From contig NZ_JACEHE010000044.1 of the NCBI RefSeq assembly GCF_013778455.1, positions 1 through 46,104 on the forward strand: a DNA stretch of 46,104 nt, given 5' to 3'. The stretch is from Streptomyces himalayensis subsp. himalayensis. GTDB lineage: Bacteria > Actinomycetota > Actinomycetes > Streptomycetales > Streptomycetaceae. The position numbers were made by a program, and so were the translations under genes. Numbering within the stretch: the first letter of the stretch is position 1; every line of letters begins with the position of its first letter. The notes under the pieces are model-generated. The model saw only the letters and a program-made list of their open reading frames with translations, did not search any database and was not told the DNA's origin. Positions 8,353 to 15,838 of this stretch are shown here, one piece after another.

Positions 8353-9291
8353 ATGCCCGCGACCGGTAAGAACCGCCGTTCCAAGTCCCTGCGCTTCACC
8401 CGCTCCATAGCCGCCTTCAGCGCGGGGAGTGCCGCACTCGCACTGCCGCTCATCGGCGCCACGGGCGCCTTCGCCGCTCCCGCACAGACCGCCCCGCAGT
8501 CCGCGGTCCAGTCCGTTTCCGGAAAGGCCGTCGTCGCGCCCGCCGCCAAGTCGGCCGCGACGAAGACGTATACGGTGAAGTCGGGCGACTGCCTCGCCAG
8601 CATCGCCAGGGAGCAGAAGGTCGCCGGCGGCTGGAAGAAGCTCTACAAGGACAACCGCAAGGCCATCGGCGCCGACCCCACAAAGATCCGCGCGGGCCTC
8701 AAGCTCGTCGTCGACGGCAAGGCCGCCGCCACCAACGACTCGGCCTCCGCTTCCGCCTCCAAGGCCCCGGCCGCTGCCGCCTCCAAGGCGCCCGCCGAGA
8801 AGGCGTCCACGACCTCCACCGCTCCCAAGGCGACCACCACGGCCACGAGCACGGCGCCCGCGGACACGGCAGCCACGACCACTTCCGCCTTCACCGCGCC
8901 GATCCCCGGCGCCACCATGAGTACGCCCTACCGCCAGTCGGGCAGCATGTGGTCGAGCGGCTACCACACCGGCGTGGACTTCGTGGCTCCGACCGGCACC
9001 AGCCTCAAGGCCGTCGGTGCGGGCACTGTCGTCTCCGCCGGCTGGGCCGGTTCGTACGGCAACCAGGTCGTCATCCAGCTGAGCGACGGTCTGTACGCGC
9101 AGTACGCCCACCTGTCCGCCCTCTCCGTCTCGGCCGGCCAGACCGTGACCGCGGGACAGCAGATCGGGCTCTCCGGCTCCACGGGCAACAGCACGGGCCC
9201 GCACCTGCACTTCGAGATCCGCACCACGCCGGACTACGGCTCCGACGTCGACCCGCTGGCGTACCTGCGCCAGCACGGCGTCTCCATCTGA
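8353..9291 (+). CDS. Secreted LysM-M23 peptidoglycan endopeptidase
   Basis: A 312-residue protein. A basic N-terminus and hydrophobic core ending in GAFA-AP form a signal peptide (about residues 1-41). A LysM domain follows (KTYTVKSGDCLASIARE to KIRAGLKLVV, about 75-120), then an Ala/Ser/Thr/Lys-rich linker. The C-terminal M23 metallopeptidase has GYHTGVDF (H205, D209) and HLHFE (H284, H286) as zinc ligands and catalytic residues. It should cleave peptide cross-links in the cell wall after export. The c-di-AMP riboswitch in its leader ties wall hydrolysis to c-di-AMP level, as for other Streptomyces germination and growth hydrolases. A strong hairpin follows the stop. Confidence 0.95.
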   Translation: MPATGKNRRSKSLRFTRSIAAFSAGSAALALPLIGATGAFAAPAQTAPQSAVQSVSGKAVVAPAAKSAATKTYTVKSGDCLASIAREQKVAGGWKKLYKDNRKAIGADPTKIRAGLKLVVDGKAAATNDSASASASKAPAAAASKAPAEKASTTSTAPKATTTATSTAPADTAATTTSAFTAPIPGATMSTPYRQSGSMWSSGYHTGVDFVAPTGTSLKAVGAGTVVSAGWAGSYGNQVVIQLSDGLYAQYAHLSALSVSAGQTVTAGQQIGLSGSTGNSTGPHLHFEIRTTPDYGSDVDPLAYLRQHGVSI

Positions 9292-9330
9292 CACCACCTC
9301 GGTTTCGAGGGACCGACACCGATCGACGAG

Positions 9331-9374
9331 GCCCGGTCAGGCCTGCACCGCCCCATGGTGCGACCTGGCCGGGC
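9331..9374 (+). terminator. Strong hairpin after the M23 gene
   Basis: The arm GCCCGGTCAGGCCTGCACC (9331-9349) pairs with 9357-9374 over nearly its full length, with a 7-nt loop. It starts 40 bases after the stop and has no T-run, which is usual for Streptomyces terminators. Confidence 0.7.
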
Positions 9375-9533
9375 GCACGTCGTCTCGCCCGTGAGCCGCG
9401 CCGACCCTGCCTCTATGAACGGCCCGGCTCTATTCCTGGCTTGGGCGAATCTTGACGAGTGGCATATCTCACCCGCCGTCAACCCCTGCCTACGGTGGCG
9501 TAGGTCACTTAGCGAGGTGAAAGATATGCCGAC

Positions 9534-10325
9534 GTGGCAGCAGAGTCGACATTCCTCACCAGTGACGTGATCAGGTCCTACGCAGCGGTCGGCGACAGCT
9601 TCACGGAAGGTGTCGGAGACCCCGGGCCCGGCGGGCACTTCGTCGGCTGGGCCGACCGGCTCGCCGTCCTTCTCGACGACCGGGTCCCGGAGCACACCTT
9701 CCGCTACGCCAACCTCGCCGTACGCGGCAGGCTCCTCGACCAGATCGTCGCGGAACAGGTCCCGCGGGCCAAGGAACTGGCTCCCGACCTCGTGACGTTC
9801 TGCGCCGGCGGCAACGACATCATCCGGCCCGGCACCGACCCCGACGACGTCGCGGAACGCTTCGAGCGGGCCGTCGCCGACCTCGCATCGGCCGCGGGCA
9901 CCGTCCTGATCGCCACGGGCTTCGACACCCGCGGCGTACCCGTGCTGAAGCACCTGCGCGGCAAGATCGCCACGTACAACCTGCACCTGCGGGCCATCGC
10001 CGACCGGTACGGCTACCCCGTCCTCGACCTGTGGTCGCTCAAGACCATCCAGGACCGCAGGGCTTGGGACCCCGACCGGCTGCACCTGTCGCCCGAGGGC
10101 CACACCCGTGTCGCCCTGCGCGCCGCACAGGTGCTCGGACTCGAGGTGCCCGCCGACCCGGACCAGCCCTGGCCCCCGGAACCGCCGCGCGGCTCCCTCG
10201 AGGTGCGCCGCGACACGATCCACTGGGCCCGCGAATACCTCGTGCCGTGGATCGGACGGCGGCTGCGCGGCGAGTCCTCCGGGGACCACGTCGAGGCGAA
10301 GAGACCGGATCTGCTGCCTCTGTAG
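9534..10325 (+). CDS. SGNH/GDSL-family esterase
   Basis: A 263-residue hydrolase. Block I is AAVGDSFTEGVGD with nucleophile S22. Block III is FCAGGNDIIRPG with the oxyanion Asn, and block V is WDPDRLHLSPEGH with the catalytic Asp and His. There is no signal peptide, so it is cytoplasmic and may deacylate lipids or sugars; the substrate is unknown. The GTG at 9534 is about 15 bases after an AGGTGA run. A later GTG at 9567 would still keep the first catalytic block, so the start is not certain. It is convergent with the TetR gene downstream. Confidence 0.88.
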   Translation: MAAESTFLTSDVIRSYAAVGDSFTEGVGDPGPGGHFVGWADRLAVLLDDRVPEHTFRYANLAVRGRLLDQIVAEQVPRAKELAPDLVTFCAGGNDIIRPGTDPDDVAERFERAVADLASAAGTVLIATGFDTRGVPVLKHLRGKIATYNLHLRAIADRYGYPVLDLWSLKTIQDRRAWDPDRLHLSPEGHTRVALRAAQVLGLEVPADPDQPWPPEPPRGSLEVRRDTIHWAREYLVPWIGRRLRGESSGDHVEAKRPDLLPL

Positions 10326-10426
10326 AGGCATCTGGTGGTCTTGGGAACCGGGGGAGGGTGGTATGCGGTGAGCGTCGTGGGCAGTCGTGCCGCTGGGGGG
10401 AACGGGTGGGCACAACCCCACGACGG

Positions 10427-10454
10427 CGGGTTCGTCAGGTACGGCCTGAACCCG
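10427..10454. terminator. Hairpin between convergent esterase and TetR genes
   Basis: CGGGTTC (10427-10433) pairs with GAACCCG (10448-10454), with a second CAGG/CCTG pairing inside. It sits in the gap between two convergent genes, where a bidirectional terminator is expected. Confidence 0.4.
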
Positions 10455-10513
10455 TCATGGGCCTCCGGCCCGGAGCCGGGGCGCGTCCGGAACCGTGGGG
10501 CCCGCCCGGCGGG

Positions 10514-11134
10514 TCACCGTGCCGTTGCCGTCAACGCCTCCCGCTCAAGGCCCAGTTCCCGGGCGAGTGCCTCGTCGACCCACTCCGTCATGCGCGCACG
10601 GGACGGCGCGCCGTCGTAGGCCGTCATCTGGACCGCGAGCCCGTCCAGCAGCGCGGTCAGGCGCAGGGCCGCGGCCATCGGGTCCGGGCAGCGGAACTCG
10701 TCGGCCGCCACGCCCGCCGCGATCACCTCGGCGAGCGCTGCCTTCCACTGCTGATCGAGGCCGCGCGTCACCTCGCGCAGCGCGGGATCGCGCAGGGCCC
10801 CCGCCCAGCCCTCGATCCACAGCCGCCACCCCTTGGCCTGCCCGGTCGGCGCGTACCAGCGGACGGCGGTACGCAGGCGGCGTACCGCCGTCGTGCGCCT
10901 GCCCAGCAGCCTGCGCAGATGCGCGAGATCGCCCTCGGCGGCATGTGCGAACGCGGCGGCGACCAGCTGTTCCTTGGTCGAGAAGTGATAGAGCACCAGG
11001 GCGTTGCTGACCCCGAGGGTGGCGGCCACATCGGCGATGCGCACGGCCGCGACCCCTCGCGCCTCGATCTGCTCGACGGCGGCACGCAACAGCTCTTCCC
11101 GCCGCTCAGCCACGCTCAACCGCACCCGTGTCAT
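10514..11134 (-). CDS. TetR/AcrR-family transcriptional regulator
   Basis: A 206-residue protein with an N-terminal helix-turn-helix (VRIADVAATLGVSNALVLYHFSTKEQLVAAAF) and an all-alpha ligand-binding half. The open frame continues upstream to 11230 through a 24-bp tandem repeat. Since 24 bp is eight codons, that extension would be an eight-residue repeat rich in Cys, Phe and Arg. ATG 11134 is the natural start because it directly precedes the HTH. The gene lies downstream of, and in the same direction as, the Glu/Leu-type dehydrogenase, whose upstream region carries a TetR-like palindrome. Control of that gene is plausible but inferred. Confidence 0.88.
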   Translation of the reverse strand: MTRVRLSVAERREELLRAAVEQIEARGVAAVRIADVAATLGVSNALVLYHFSTKEQLVAAAFAHAAEGDLAHLRRLLGRRTTAVRRLRTAVRWYAPTGQAKGWRLWIEGWAGALRDPALREVTRGLDQQWKAALAEVIAAGVAADEFRCPDPMAAALRLTALLDGLAVQMTAYDGAPSRARMTEWVDEALARELGLEREALTATAR

Positions 11135-11137
11135 CAG

Positions 11138-11233
11138 GAAGCACCGCCCACGTTGCACAGCGAAGCACCGTCCACGCTGTACAGGGAAACACCGTCCACG
11201 CTGTACAGGGAAACACCGCCGACGCTGCACACC
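11138..11233. repeat. Four 24-bp tandem repeats upstream of the TetR gene
   Basis: Units at 11138-11161, 11162-11185, 11186-11209 and 11210-11233 share the pattern GAARCACCGYCSACG followed by YTGYACA. The two middle units differ by one base and both contain the perfect palindrome CTGTACAG. The array ends four bases before the TetR ATG, in its presumed leader or promoter, so it could be a set of operator sites or a slippage-prone spacer. Confidence 0.85.
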
Positions 11234-11306
11234 AGGAGCCGGACCGCGTGAGGCACGCGCGCGTGGGCACGCGCCGGAACAGTCACCGGACCGGTCACCG
11301 GGACAG

Positions 11307-12593
11307 TCATCCGTACCACCCGAACCGCTCCGCGATCACCGGCAGCCGGTCCGACACGATGGTGTGCGCGGCCGCGCGCGGCGTCGTACCGTCGGCCTCC
11401 GCGCGCGTGAGCATCTGGTCGATCAGCGCGCGCATGGAGCGGCGGGTGTGGTCGAAGGCCTCGTCCGCGTCCGCGCCGATGTCGCCGAACAGCGTCCACC
11501 ACCACCAGGCGTTCGTGCCGGAGTTGACGACGACGTCCGGGAGGACGGTGATCCCTCTCGCGGCCAGCAGTTCCTCCGCATCGGGCAGCACCGGCATGTT
11601 CGCCGCCTCGACGATCCAGCGGGCCGTGATCCGCCGCTGGTTCCCGGCATCGATCGTGTACGACACCGCCGCGGGAACGAGAATCTCCGCGTCGACGGAC
11701 AGCCAGGCGTCGCCCGGCAGTTCACGGTCGTCGTCGCGAAGGGCGGCGCGATCCACCGTGCCGTACGCGTCCCTGGCCGCGAGCAGCGCCTCGACGTCGA
11801 GCCCGGCCGGGTTGGCGATCGTGCCTTTGACGTCGGCGACGGCGACAATCGTGAGCCCCGCGCGCGCGAGAAAGCGGGCGGTCGCGCCGCCCATGGTCCC
11901 CAGACCCTGCACGCAGACGCGGGTGCCCGCATACGGCACACCCGCCCGGTCCAACGCGGCCAGCACCGACTCCGCCACCCCGCACCCTCCGATCAGTTCG
12001 TCGAGTCCGATGCCGTCCACCTCGACCGCGAACGCGTCGGCGAGCCGCTGCCGGGCCGCCGTCTCGTCGTCCAGTAGCGGGTAGACGGCCTGGATGGACG
12101 AGACCAACCCCGCCTCCGCAGCAGCCCTGTCGACGATGTCCTGAGTGAGGCCGAGATCCTCCCCGGTCGTCCAGAAGTCCTCGATGTACGGGCGCATGGC
12201 GCGCAGGTACCGCACCAGGACGCCGTACGCCTCCGGGTCCTGCGGGTCACAGTCGATCCCGCCCTTGGCGCCGCCCAGGGGGATGTAGCGGCCCTCCGGG
12301 TTGTAGTGCAGGGCCTCCTTCATCGTCATCCCGCGGGCGAGACCGGTGACCTCTTCGAGCGTGCAGCCCGCACGCATCCGCAACCCGCCGCTGGAGACAC
12401 CCCGCACCAGCCGGTCCACCACGAGGAACCCCCGGCGGCTGGTGATGTGATCGGTCCAGGTCAGCGACATCAGTGGGGGCTCGGCGACGGCGCCCCCTGC
12501 GGTGCGTCGCGAGGCCGGTTCGGCAGGTTCGCCAGGTGCTGCCGATGCGGCCGATGCGGTCGGTGGCGCGGCTGCGGTGGGTGGGCCGGACAT
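11307..12593 (-). CDS. Glu/Leu/Phe/Val dehydrogenase family protein
   Basis: A protein of about 428 residues for oxidative deamination of an amino acid with NAD(P). The catalytic-lysine motif is YIPLGGAKGGIDCDP, the Rossmann domain has VQGLGTMGGATARFLARAG, and the C-terminal half has VVNSGTNAWWWWTLFGDI. ATG 12593 follows a GGAGA site. The longer frame to 12647 adds only unconserved sequence, and the Ala/Pro-rich first 40 residues are also poorly conserved. It is about the length of hexameric glutamate dehydrogenases, but substrate specificity cannot be read by eye. The upstream region has a repeat array and a palindrome suggesting tight regulation. Confidence 0.85.
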   Translation of the reverse strand: MSGPPTAAAPPTASAASAAPGEPAEPASRRTAGGAVAEPPLMSLTWTDHITSRRGFLVVDRLVRGVSSGGLRMRAGCTLEEVTGLARGMTMKEALHYNPEGRYIPLGGAKGGIDCDPQDPEAYGVLVRYLRAMRPYIEDFWTTGEDLGLTQDIVDRAAAEAGLVSSIQAVYPLLDDETAARQRLADAFAVEVDGIGLDELIGGCGVAESVLAALDRAGVPYAGTRVCVQGLGTMGGATARFLARAGLTIVAVADVKGTIANPAGLDVEALLAARDAYGTVDRAALRDDDRELPGDAWLSVDAEILVPAAVSYTIDAGNQRRITARWIVEAANMPVLPDAEELLAARGITVLPDVVVNSGTNAWWWWTLFGDIGADADEAFDHTRRSMRALIDQMLTRAEADGTTPRAAAHTIVSDRLPVIAERFGWYG

Positions 12594-12607
12594 GGGTCTC
12601 CAGGGTT

Positions 12608-12703
12608 CGATGCGCTCACCGCGATACTCGCACCGCGATGCGCTCACGTATTCGATGCGCTCACGTAATCGATGCGCTCACGGAATAGACGCGCTCACGG
12701 AAC
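12608..12703. repeat. 17-bp direct repeats upstream of the dehydrogenase gene
   Basis: Units at 12636-12652, 12653-12669, 12670-12686 and 12687-12703 carry GCGCTCACGKAA at a strict 17-bp period, with a diverged copy starting at 12608. They lie just upstream of the dehydrogenase start, on the promoter side. Reading frames through the array give only repetitive peptides, so it is treated as non-coding. Between 12594 and 13295 (702 bp without a gene) the only structures seen are this array, the palindrome at 12716 and the duplication at 12816. Confidence 0.75.
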
Positions 12704-12715
12704 AGACCGCGCGCT

Positions 12716-12735
12716 TACTGAATCGCCAGTCAGTA
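12716..12735. promoter_or_regulatory. TetR-type palindrome TACTGA-N8-TCAGTA
   Basis: Perfect 6-bp arms are separated by ATCGCCAG. The spacing and length fit a TetR-family operator. It lies at the far edge of the repeat array upstream of the dehydrogenase gene; the TetR encoded at 10514-11134 is the nearest candidate binder. Confidence 0.5.
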
Positions 12736-12815
12736 TCGAGATGCCTGGAGACCCCTGTCAACGCGCCCCTTGAGCGTCGCGGCGGCATCCGTGGTCGGCG
12801 TGCGGCGGTGTCTCT

Positions 12816-12865
12816 GGACGGTGAAGCGTCAAGCGCCTCCGGACGGTGAAGTGTCAAGCGCCTCC
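12816..12865. repeat. 25-bp tandem duplication in the dehydrogenase/MBL intergenic region
   Basis: Two adjacent 25-bp copies (12816-12840 and 12841-12865) starting GGACGGTGAAG differ by a single base. No gene or signal was found in them. Confidence 0.8.
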
Positions 12866-13295
12866 GGTCAGGGCACCCGACGATCCTGCCGCACCACGCG
12901 TCGCCGCCCCTGGGCCGTCGCGGAGATCGCACGAATCCTTGAACCCCTGACTGGTGAGCCCCAGTGCCGAGTTCATGCGCGAGCGCGGGCCATGGGGGCC
13001 ACCTTCCGTCTTCGTCCGTCTTCATGGATGCGGTGTGCTGTCACCGGTACGACGGACCGGGGCGCCGCAGATGTGACATACCGGCCCGCATACAGGCCCA
13101 CATTTCGAGCACCACACCACGGGCTTGTCATCCCTGGAGCCGGCTGTGGCGTCCTTATGAGGGGCGCAGCAAGGCGAGGGGCACCGGAGATCACCGGGGA
13201 AGGACCGCGGCGCGGACATCGTGCCGTCACCCCGCCGACCCGGGCCTGTCAGAGGCGCCACGCATAATGAATGTCCTACGACCACAGGAGGCGCC

Positions 13296-14531
13296 GTGAC
13301 CGGTTCCCGTTCCCTGAGCTCGGGGCTCCGCTCGCTGCGGCCCGCCGCCTTCGGCGCGGAACCGGCGGGTGAACGGCTCGCCAGGATCCACAGATCGCCG
13401 AACTTTGCGAACGGCTCGTTCCAGAACCCGGTGGGCGCCCGAACCCGCCCCTCCTCCGGCTCCGCGTTCGAGCTCGCGAAGTCGTACTTCCGCAAGGAGG
13501 AGCGCGCCAGGCGCGCCCCCGCCGGAGCGGTGCCGGTGCACCCCTCGACCCTCGCCGACCTGGCGAGGTCCCCGGCGAGCGGGCTGCGGCTCACCTGGAT
13601 GGGCCACTCGAGCGTGCTCGCCGAGATCGACGGCCGCCGGGTGCTCTTCGACCCGGTCTGGGGCGAGCGGTGTTCCCCCTTCGACTTCGCAGGTCCCAAG
13701 CGGCTGCATCCCGTTCCCGTGCCTCTGGCCGCGCTGGGACCGGTCGACGCGATCGTCATCTCGCACGACCACTACGACCACCTTGATTTGCCCACGATCA
13801 AGCAGCTGGCCGATACGGACACCGTTTTCGCGGTGCCGCTCGGCGTAGGCGCCCATCTGGAGCGCTGGGGCGTATCGGCGGACCGGCTCCGCGAGCTCGA
13901 CTGGAACGAGTCGACCGAGGTGTCCGGCCTGTCCCTCACCGCCACCCCCGCGCGGCACTTCTGCGGCCGCGGCCTGCGCAACCAGCAGCACACGCTCTGG
14001 GCATCATGGGTCGTGGCGGGCGACGAGCACCGGATCTATCACAGCGGGGACACCGGGTACTTCCCCGGCTTCAAGGACATAGGCGCCGAGCACGGCCCCT
14101 TCGACGCCACGATGATCCAGATCGGCGCGTACAGCGAATTCTGGCCCAAGAACCACACGGATTCCACGCCGCTGCCTGGAGCCTGGCCGGACATTCACAT
14201 GTCGCCCCCGCAGGGGGTCCAGGCACACCTTGACCTGCAGGGGCATAAGCCGCACGGTGTGATGCTGCCGATCCACTGGGGCACCTTCAATCTGTCCCTG
14301 CACCCGTGGGCGGAGCCCGGGGAGTGGACGAAGGACGCTGCTGAGGAGGTCGGGCAGGCGGTTGCGCTTCCCCGGCCGGGCGAGCCCTTCGAGGCTGCTG
14401 GGCCACTCCCGACTGATCCCTGGTGGCGGGCTGTGTCCGCTTCCATCGCACGTCCGTGGCGCCGCCCCGAGGGGCCGCATGCCACACCAGAGGGCACCCT
14501 GGCTGATCCCGACTTTGTCGGCGAGCGGTGA
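13296..14531 (+). CDS. MBL-fold metallo-hydrolase (NAPE-PLD/UlaG-like)
   Basis: A 411-residue metallo-beta-lactamase-fold protein. The metal site motif is VISHDHYDHLD (H-x-H-x-D-H). It is preceded by WMGHSSVLAEIDGRRVLFDPVW and followed by HSGDTGYFPGF and MLPIHWGTFNLSLHPW, the layout of N-acyl-phosphatidylethanolamine phospholipase D-like and UlaG-like hydrolases. The GTG at 13296 has an AGGAGG site four bases upstream; the longer frame from 13221 lacks one. It stands alone as a monocistron. It may be a phosphodiesterase acting on phospholipids or sugar lactones, but the substrate cannot be assigned. Confidence 0.9.
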   Translation: MTGSRSLSSGLRSLRPAAFGAEPAGERLARIHRSPNFANGSFQNPVGARTRPSSGSAFELAKSYFRKEERARRAPAGAVPVHPSTLADLARSPASGLRLTWMGHSSVLAEIDGRRVLFDPVWGERCSPFDFAGPKRLHPVPVPLAALGPVDAIVISHDHYDHLDLPTIKQLADTDTVFAVPLGVGAHLERWGVSADRLRELDWNESTEVSGLSLTATPARHFCGRGLRNQQHTLWASWVVAGDEHRIYHSGDTGYFPGFKDIGAEHGPFDATMIQIGAYSEFWPKNHTDSTPLPGAWPDIHMSPPQGVQAHLDLQGHKPHGVMLPIHWGTFNLSLHPWAEPGEWTKDAAEEVGQAVALPRPGEPFEAAGPLPTDPWWRAVSASIARPWRRPEGPHATPEGTLADPDFVGER

Positions 14532-14751
14532 CGCCGGCGATGGACGATCTCACCATGGCTTACGCAGCTGCCGGGTGACATGCCCTCTAGAGAATGGGGC
14601 GCAGGCTTCGGCCACCCACGGGATGTACCTTGCACGAGGTCCAGATACGCGAGGTAGTAGGGAACGCCAGCTCATCCGAGGCGAAGAAGTCCGCCCACGC
14701 ACCCTGCTCGGCATCAGCCCTGACGGCGGCCGGAATCCGACAGATGCGCCC

Positions 14752-14823
14752 AGACGCCGAGCCGGGCGCCGAGTTGGGCGCCGAGTTGGGCGCCGAGTTG
14801 GGCGCCGAGTTGGGCGGCGAGCC
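14752..14823. repeat. 12-bp tandem repeat array next to the TetR stop
   Basis: Six 12-bp units, of which four (14764-14811) are identical GGGCGCCGAGTT. The array ends two bases from the TetR stop codon, on its downstream side. The stretch from 14532 to 14751 contains an open frame on the minus strand with partly coding-like composition, but no family or start could be recognised, so no gene is called there. Confidence 0.85.
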
Positions 14824-14825
14824 GG

Positions 14826-15434
14826 TCACTCGTCGAGTTGATTCCGGTCGAGAAGCAGGCGCACGAAGTCGTTGACGGGTCCGATGATGTCGAGGTCCTG
14901 GTCGAGCACCCACTGCAGCTGGAGGCCGTTGAGCACGGCGTGGAAGAGAACCGCGGCGCTCTCGGGGCTGAGGCCCTCGCGCAGGGTGCCGCGGGCCGCC
15001 TTGTCGTGGAATCCCTCGGCGAATTGCCTGCGCCCGCGTTCGTAGCGCTCGGCGAAGTAGGTGTGGGCGGGATGGTCGGGGCGTGAGGCTGCGGCGGCGA
15101 GCTCGATCCACAGGCGCATCAGCTCCGGGGCCTTCTGGTGATGACGGATGAGCTCACCGAGGTAGGGCGCGAGCTGGTCGAGGCTGTCGACCTGTGCCAC
15201 GCCTTGCTGCCACTCCTCCGAGTCCCGCTCGGCGAGCACCTCGGCAAGCAACTCGTCCTTGTTGCGGAAGTGATGGAGAAGACCGGCGTGGGTGATGCCG
15301 GCGCGTTCCGCGATGTCCCGTAGGGAGGCTTTGACGTAGCCGTGCTCGGCGAAACTGTCGCGTGCCGCCCGTACGATCTCCGCCCTGCGGGCCGGTGTCT
15401 TGGCGTACGGCCCGCGTGCTTTTGCCTGACCCAC
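14826..15434 (-). CDS. TetR-family regulator, divergent from the ABC importer
   Basis: A 202-residue protein. The HTH is ASLRDIAERAGITHAGLLHHFRNKDELLAEVL, within an N-terminal region that starts GPYAKTPARRAEIVRAARDSFAEHGY, and the C-terminal half is TetR_C-like. The GTG start has a GGGGAGAG site upstream. It is transcribed away from the peptide/sugar-type ABC operon, and the shared 404-bp region has two near-identical palindromes suited to a TetR dimer. Local repression of the importer and itself is the simplest reading; the inducer is unknown. Confidence 0.9.
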   Translation of the reverse strand: MGQAKARGPYAKTPARRAEIVRAARDSFAEHGYVKASLRDIAERAGITHAGLLHHFRNKDELLAEVLAERDSEEWQQGVAQVDSLDQLAPYLGELIRHHQKAPELMRLWIELAAAASRPDHPAHTYFAERYERGRRQFAEGFHDKAARGTLREGLSPESAAVLFHAVLNGLQLQWVLDQDLDIIGPVNDFVRLLLDRNQLDE

Positions 15435-15500
15435 GGTGTGCTCACTCTCCCCACGAGGCGGGTTCGGAATCGGCCGTGCGTGTCAACCGGGACAGCCAAA

Positions 15501-15637
15501 ACTTACCATATGGTTGGGATTTGCGGCCCGTGTCGCGGCGATCGAAAGATAACGCTCTGATTACGAAGGCCGATCGTACTCTTCCCGCGCTTCCCGTACG
15601 GGCCTAACGTCCGAGCGAAATCCAACCATGTGGTAAG
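15501..15637. promoter_or_regulatory. Paired operators ACCATATGGT / ACCATGTGGT between TetR and ABC genes
   Basis: The site at 15505-15514 (perfect palindrome) and the site at 15625-15634 extend to the same 16-mer, CCAACCATRTGGTAAG, in opposite orientation. Their centres are exactly 120 bp apart. One lies on the TetR side and one on the ABC side of the gap. In the rest of 15435-15838 nothing beyond the SBP leader is seen. Confidence 0.7.
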
Positions 15638-15838
15638 GGTTGGCGCGATCGCTCACCTGCAGGGCCGACCAGGGGAGGCAGACGTGCACGTGGACGACGA
15701 CGCCGGCACGCCGCCGGACCGGTAGACGCGCGGTTCTCTTCACTCGCGCAGCGCTCGCAGCTTCAGCTCCATCCATGGCCACAGGGCCATGGCGAAGGTC
15801 TCTGCACACGTTGGTTCCCGAACGAAGGAATCCACCCC

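Noticed and set aside
12608..12703. CRISPR array
   Set aside because: The 17-bp units are contiguous with no spacers, and no cas genes are present.
12502..12849. Plus-strand frame encoding SMRSRNRCAHGIDALTE-like repeats
   Set aside because: The peptide merely reflects the 17-bp DNA repeats, has no start signal and lies antisense to the dehydrogenase N-terminus.
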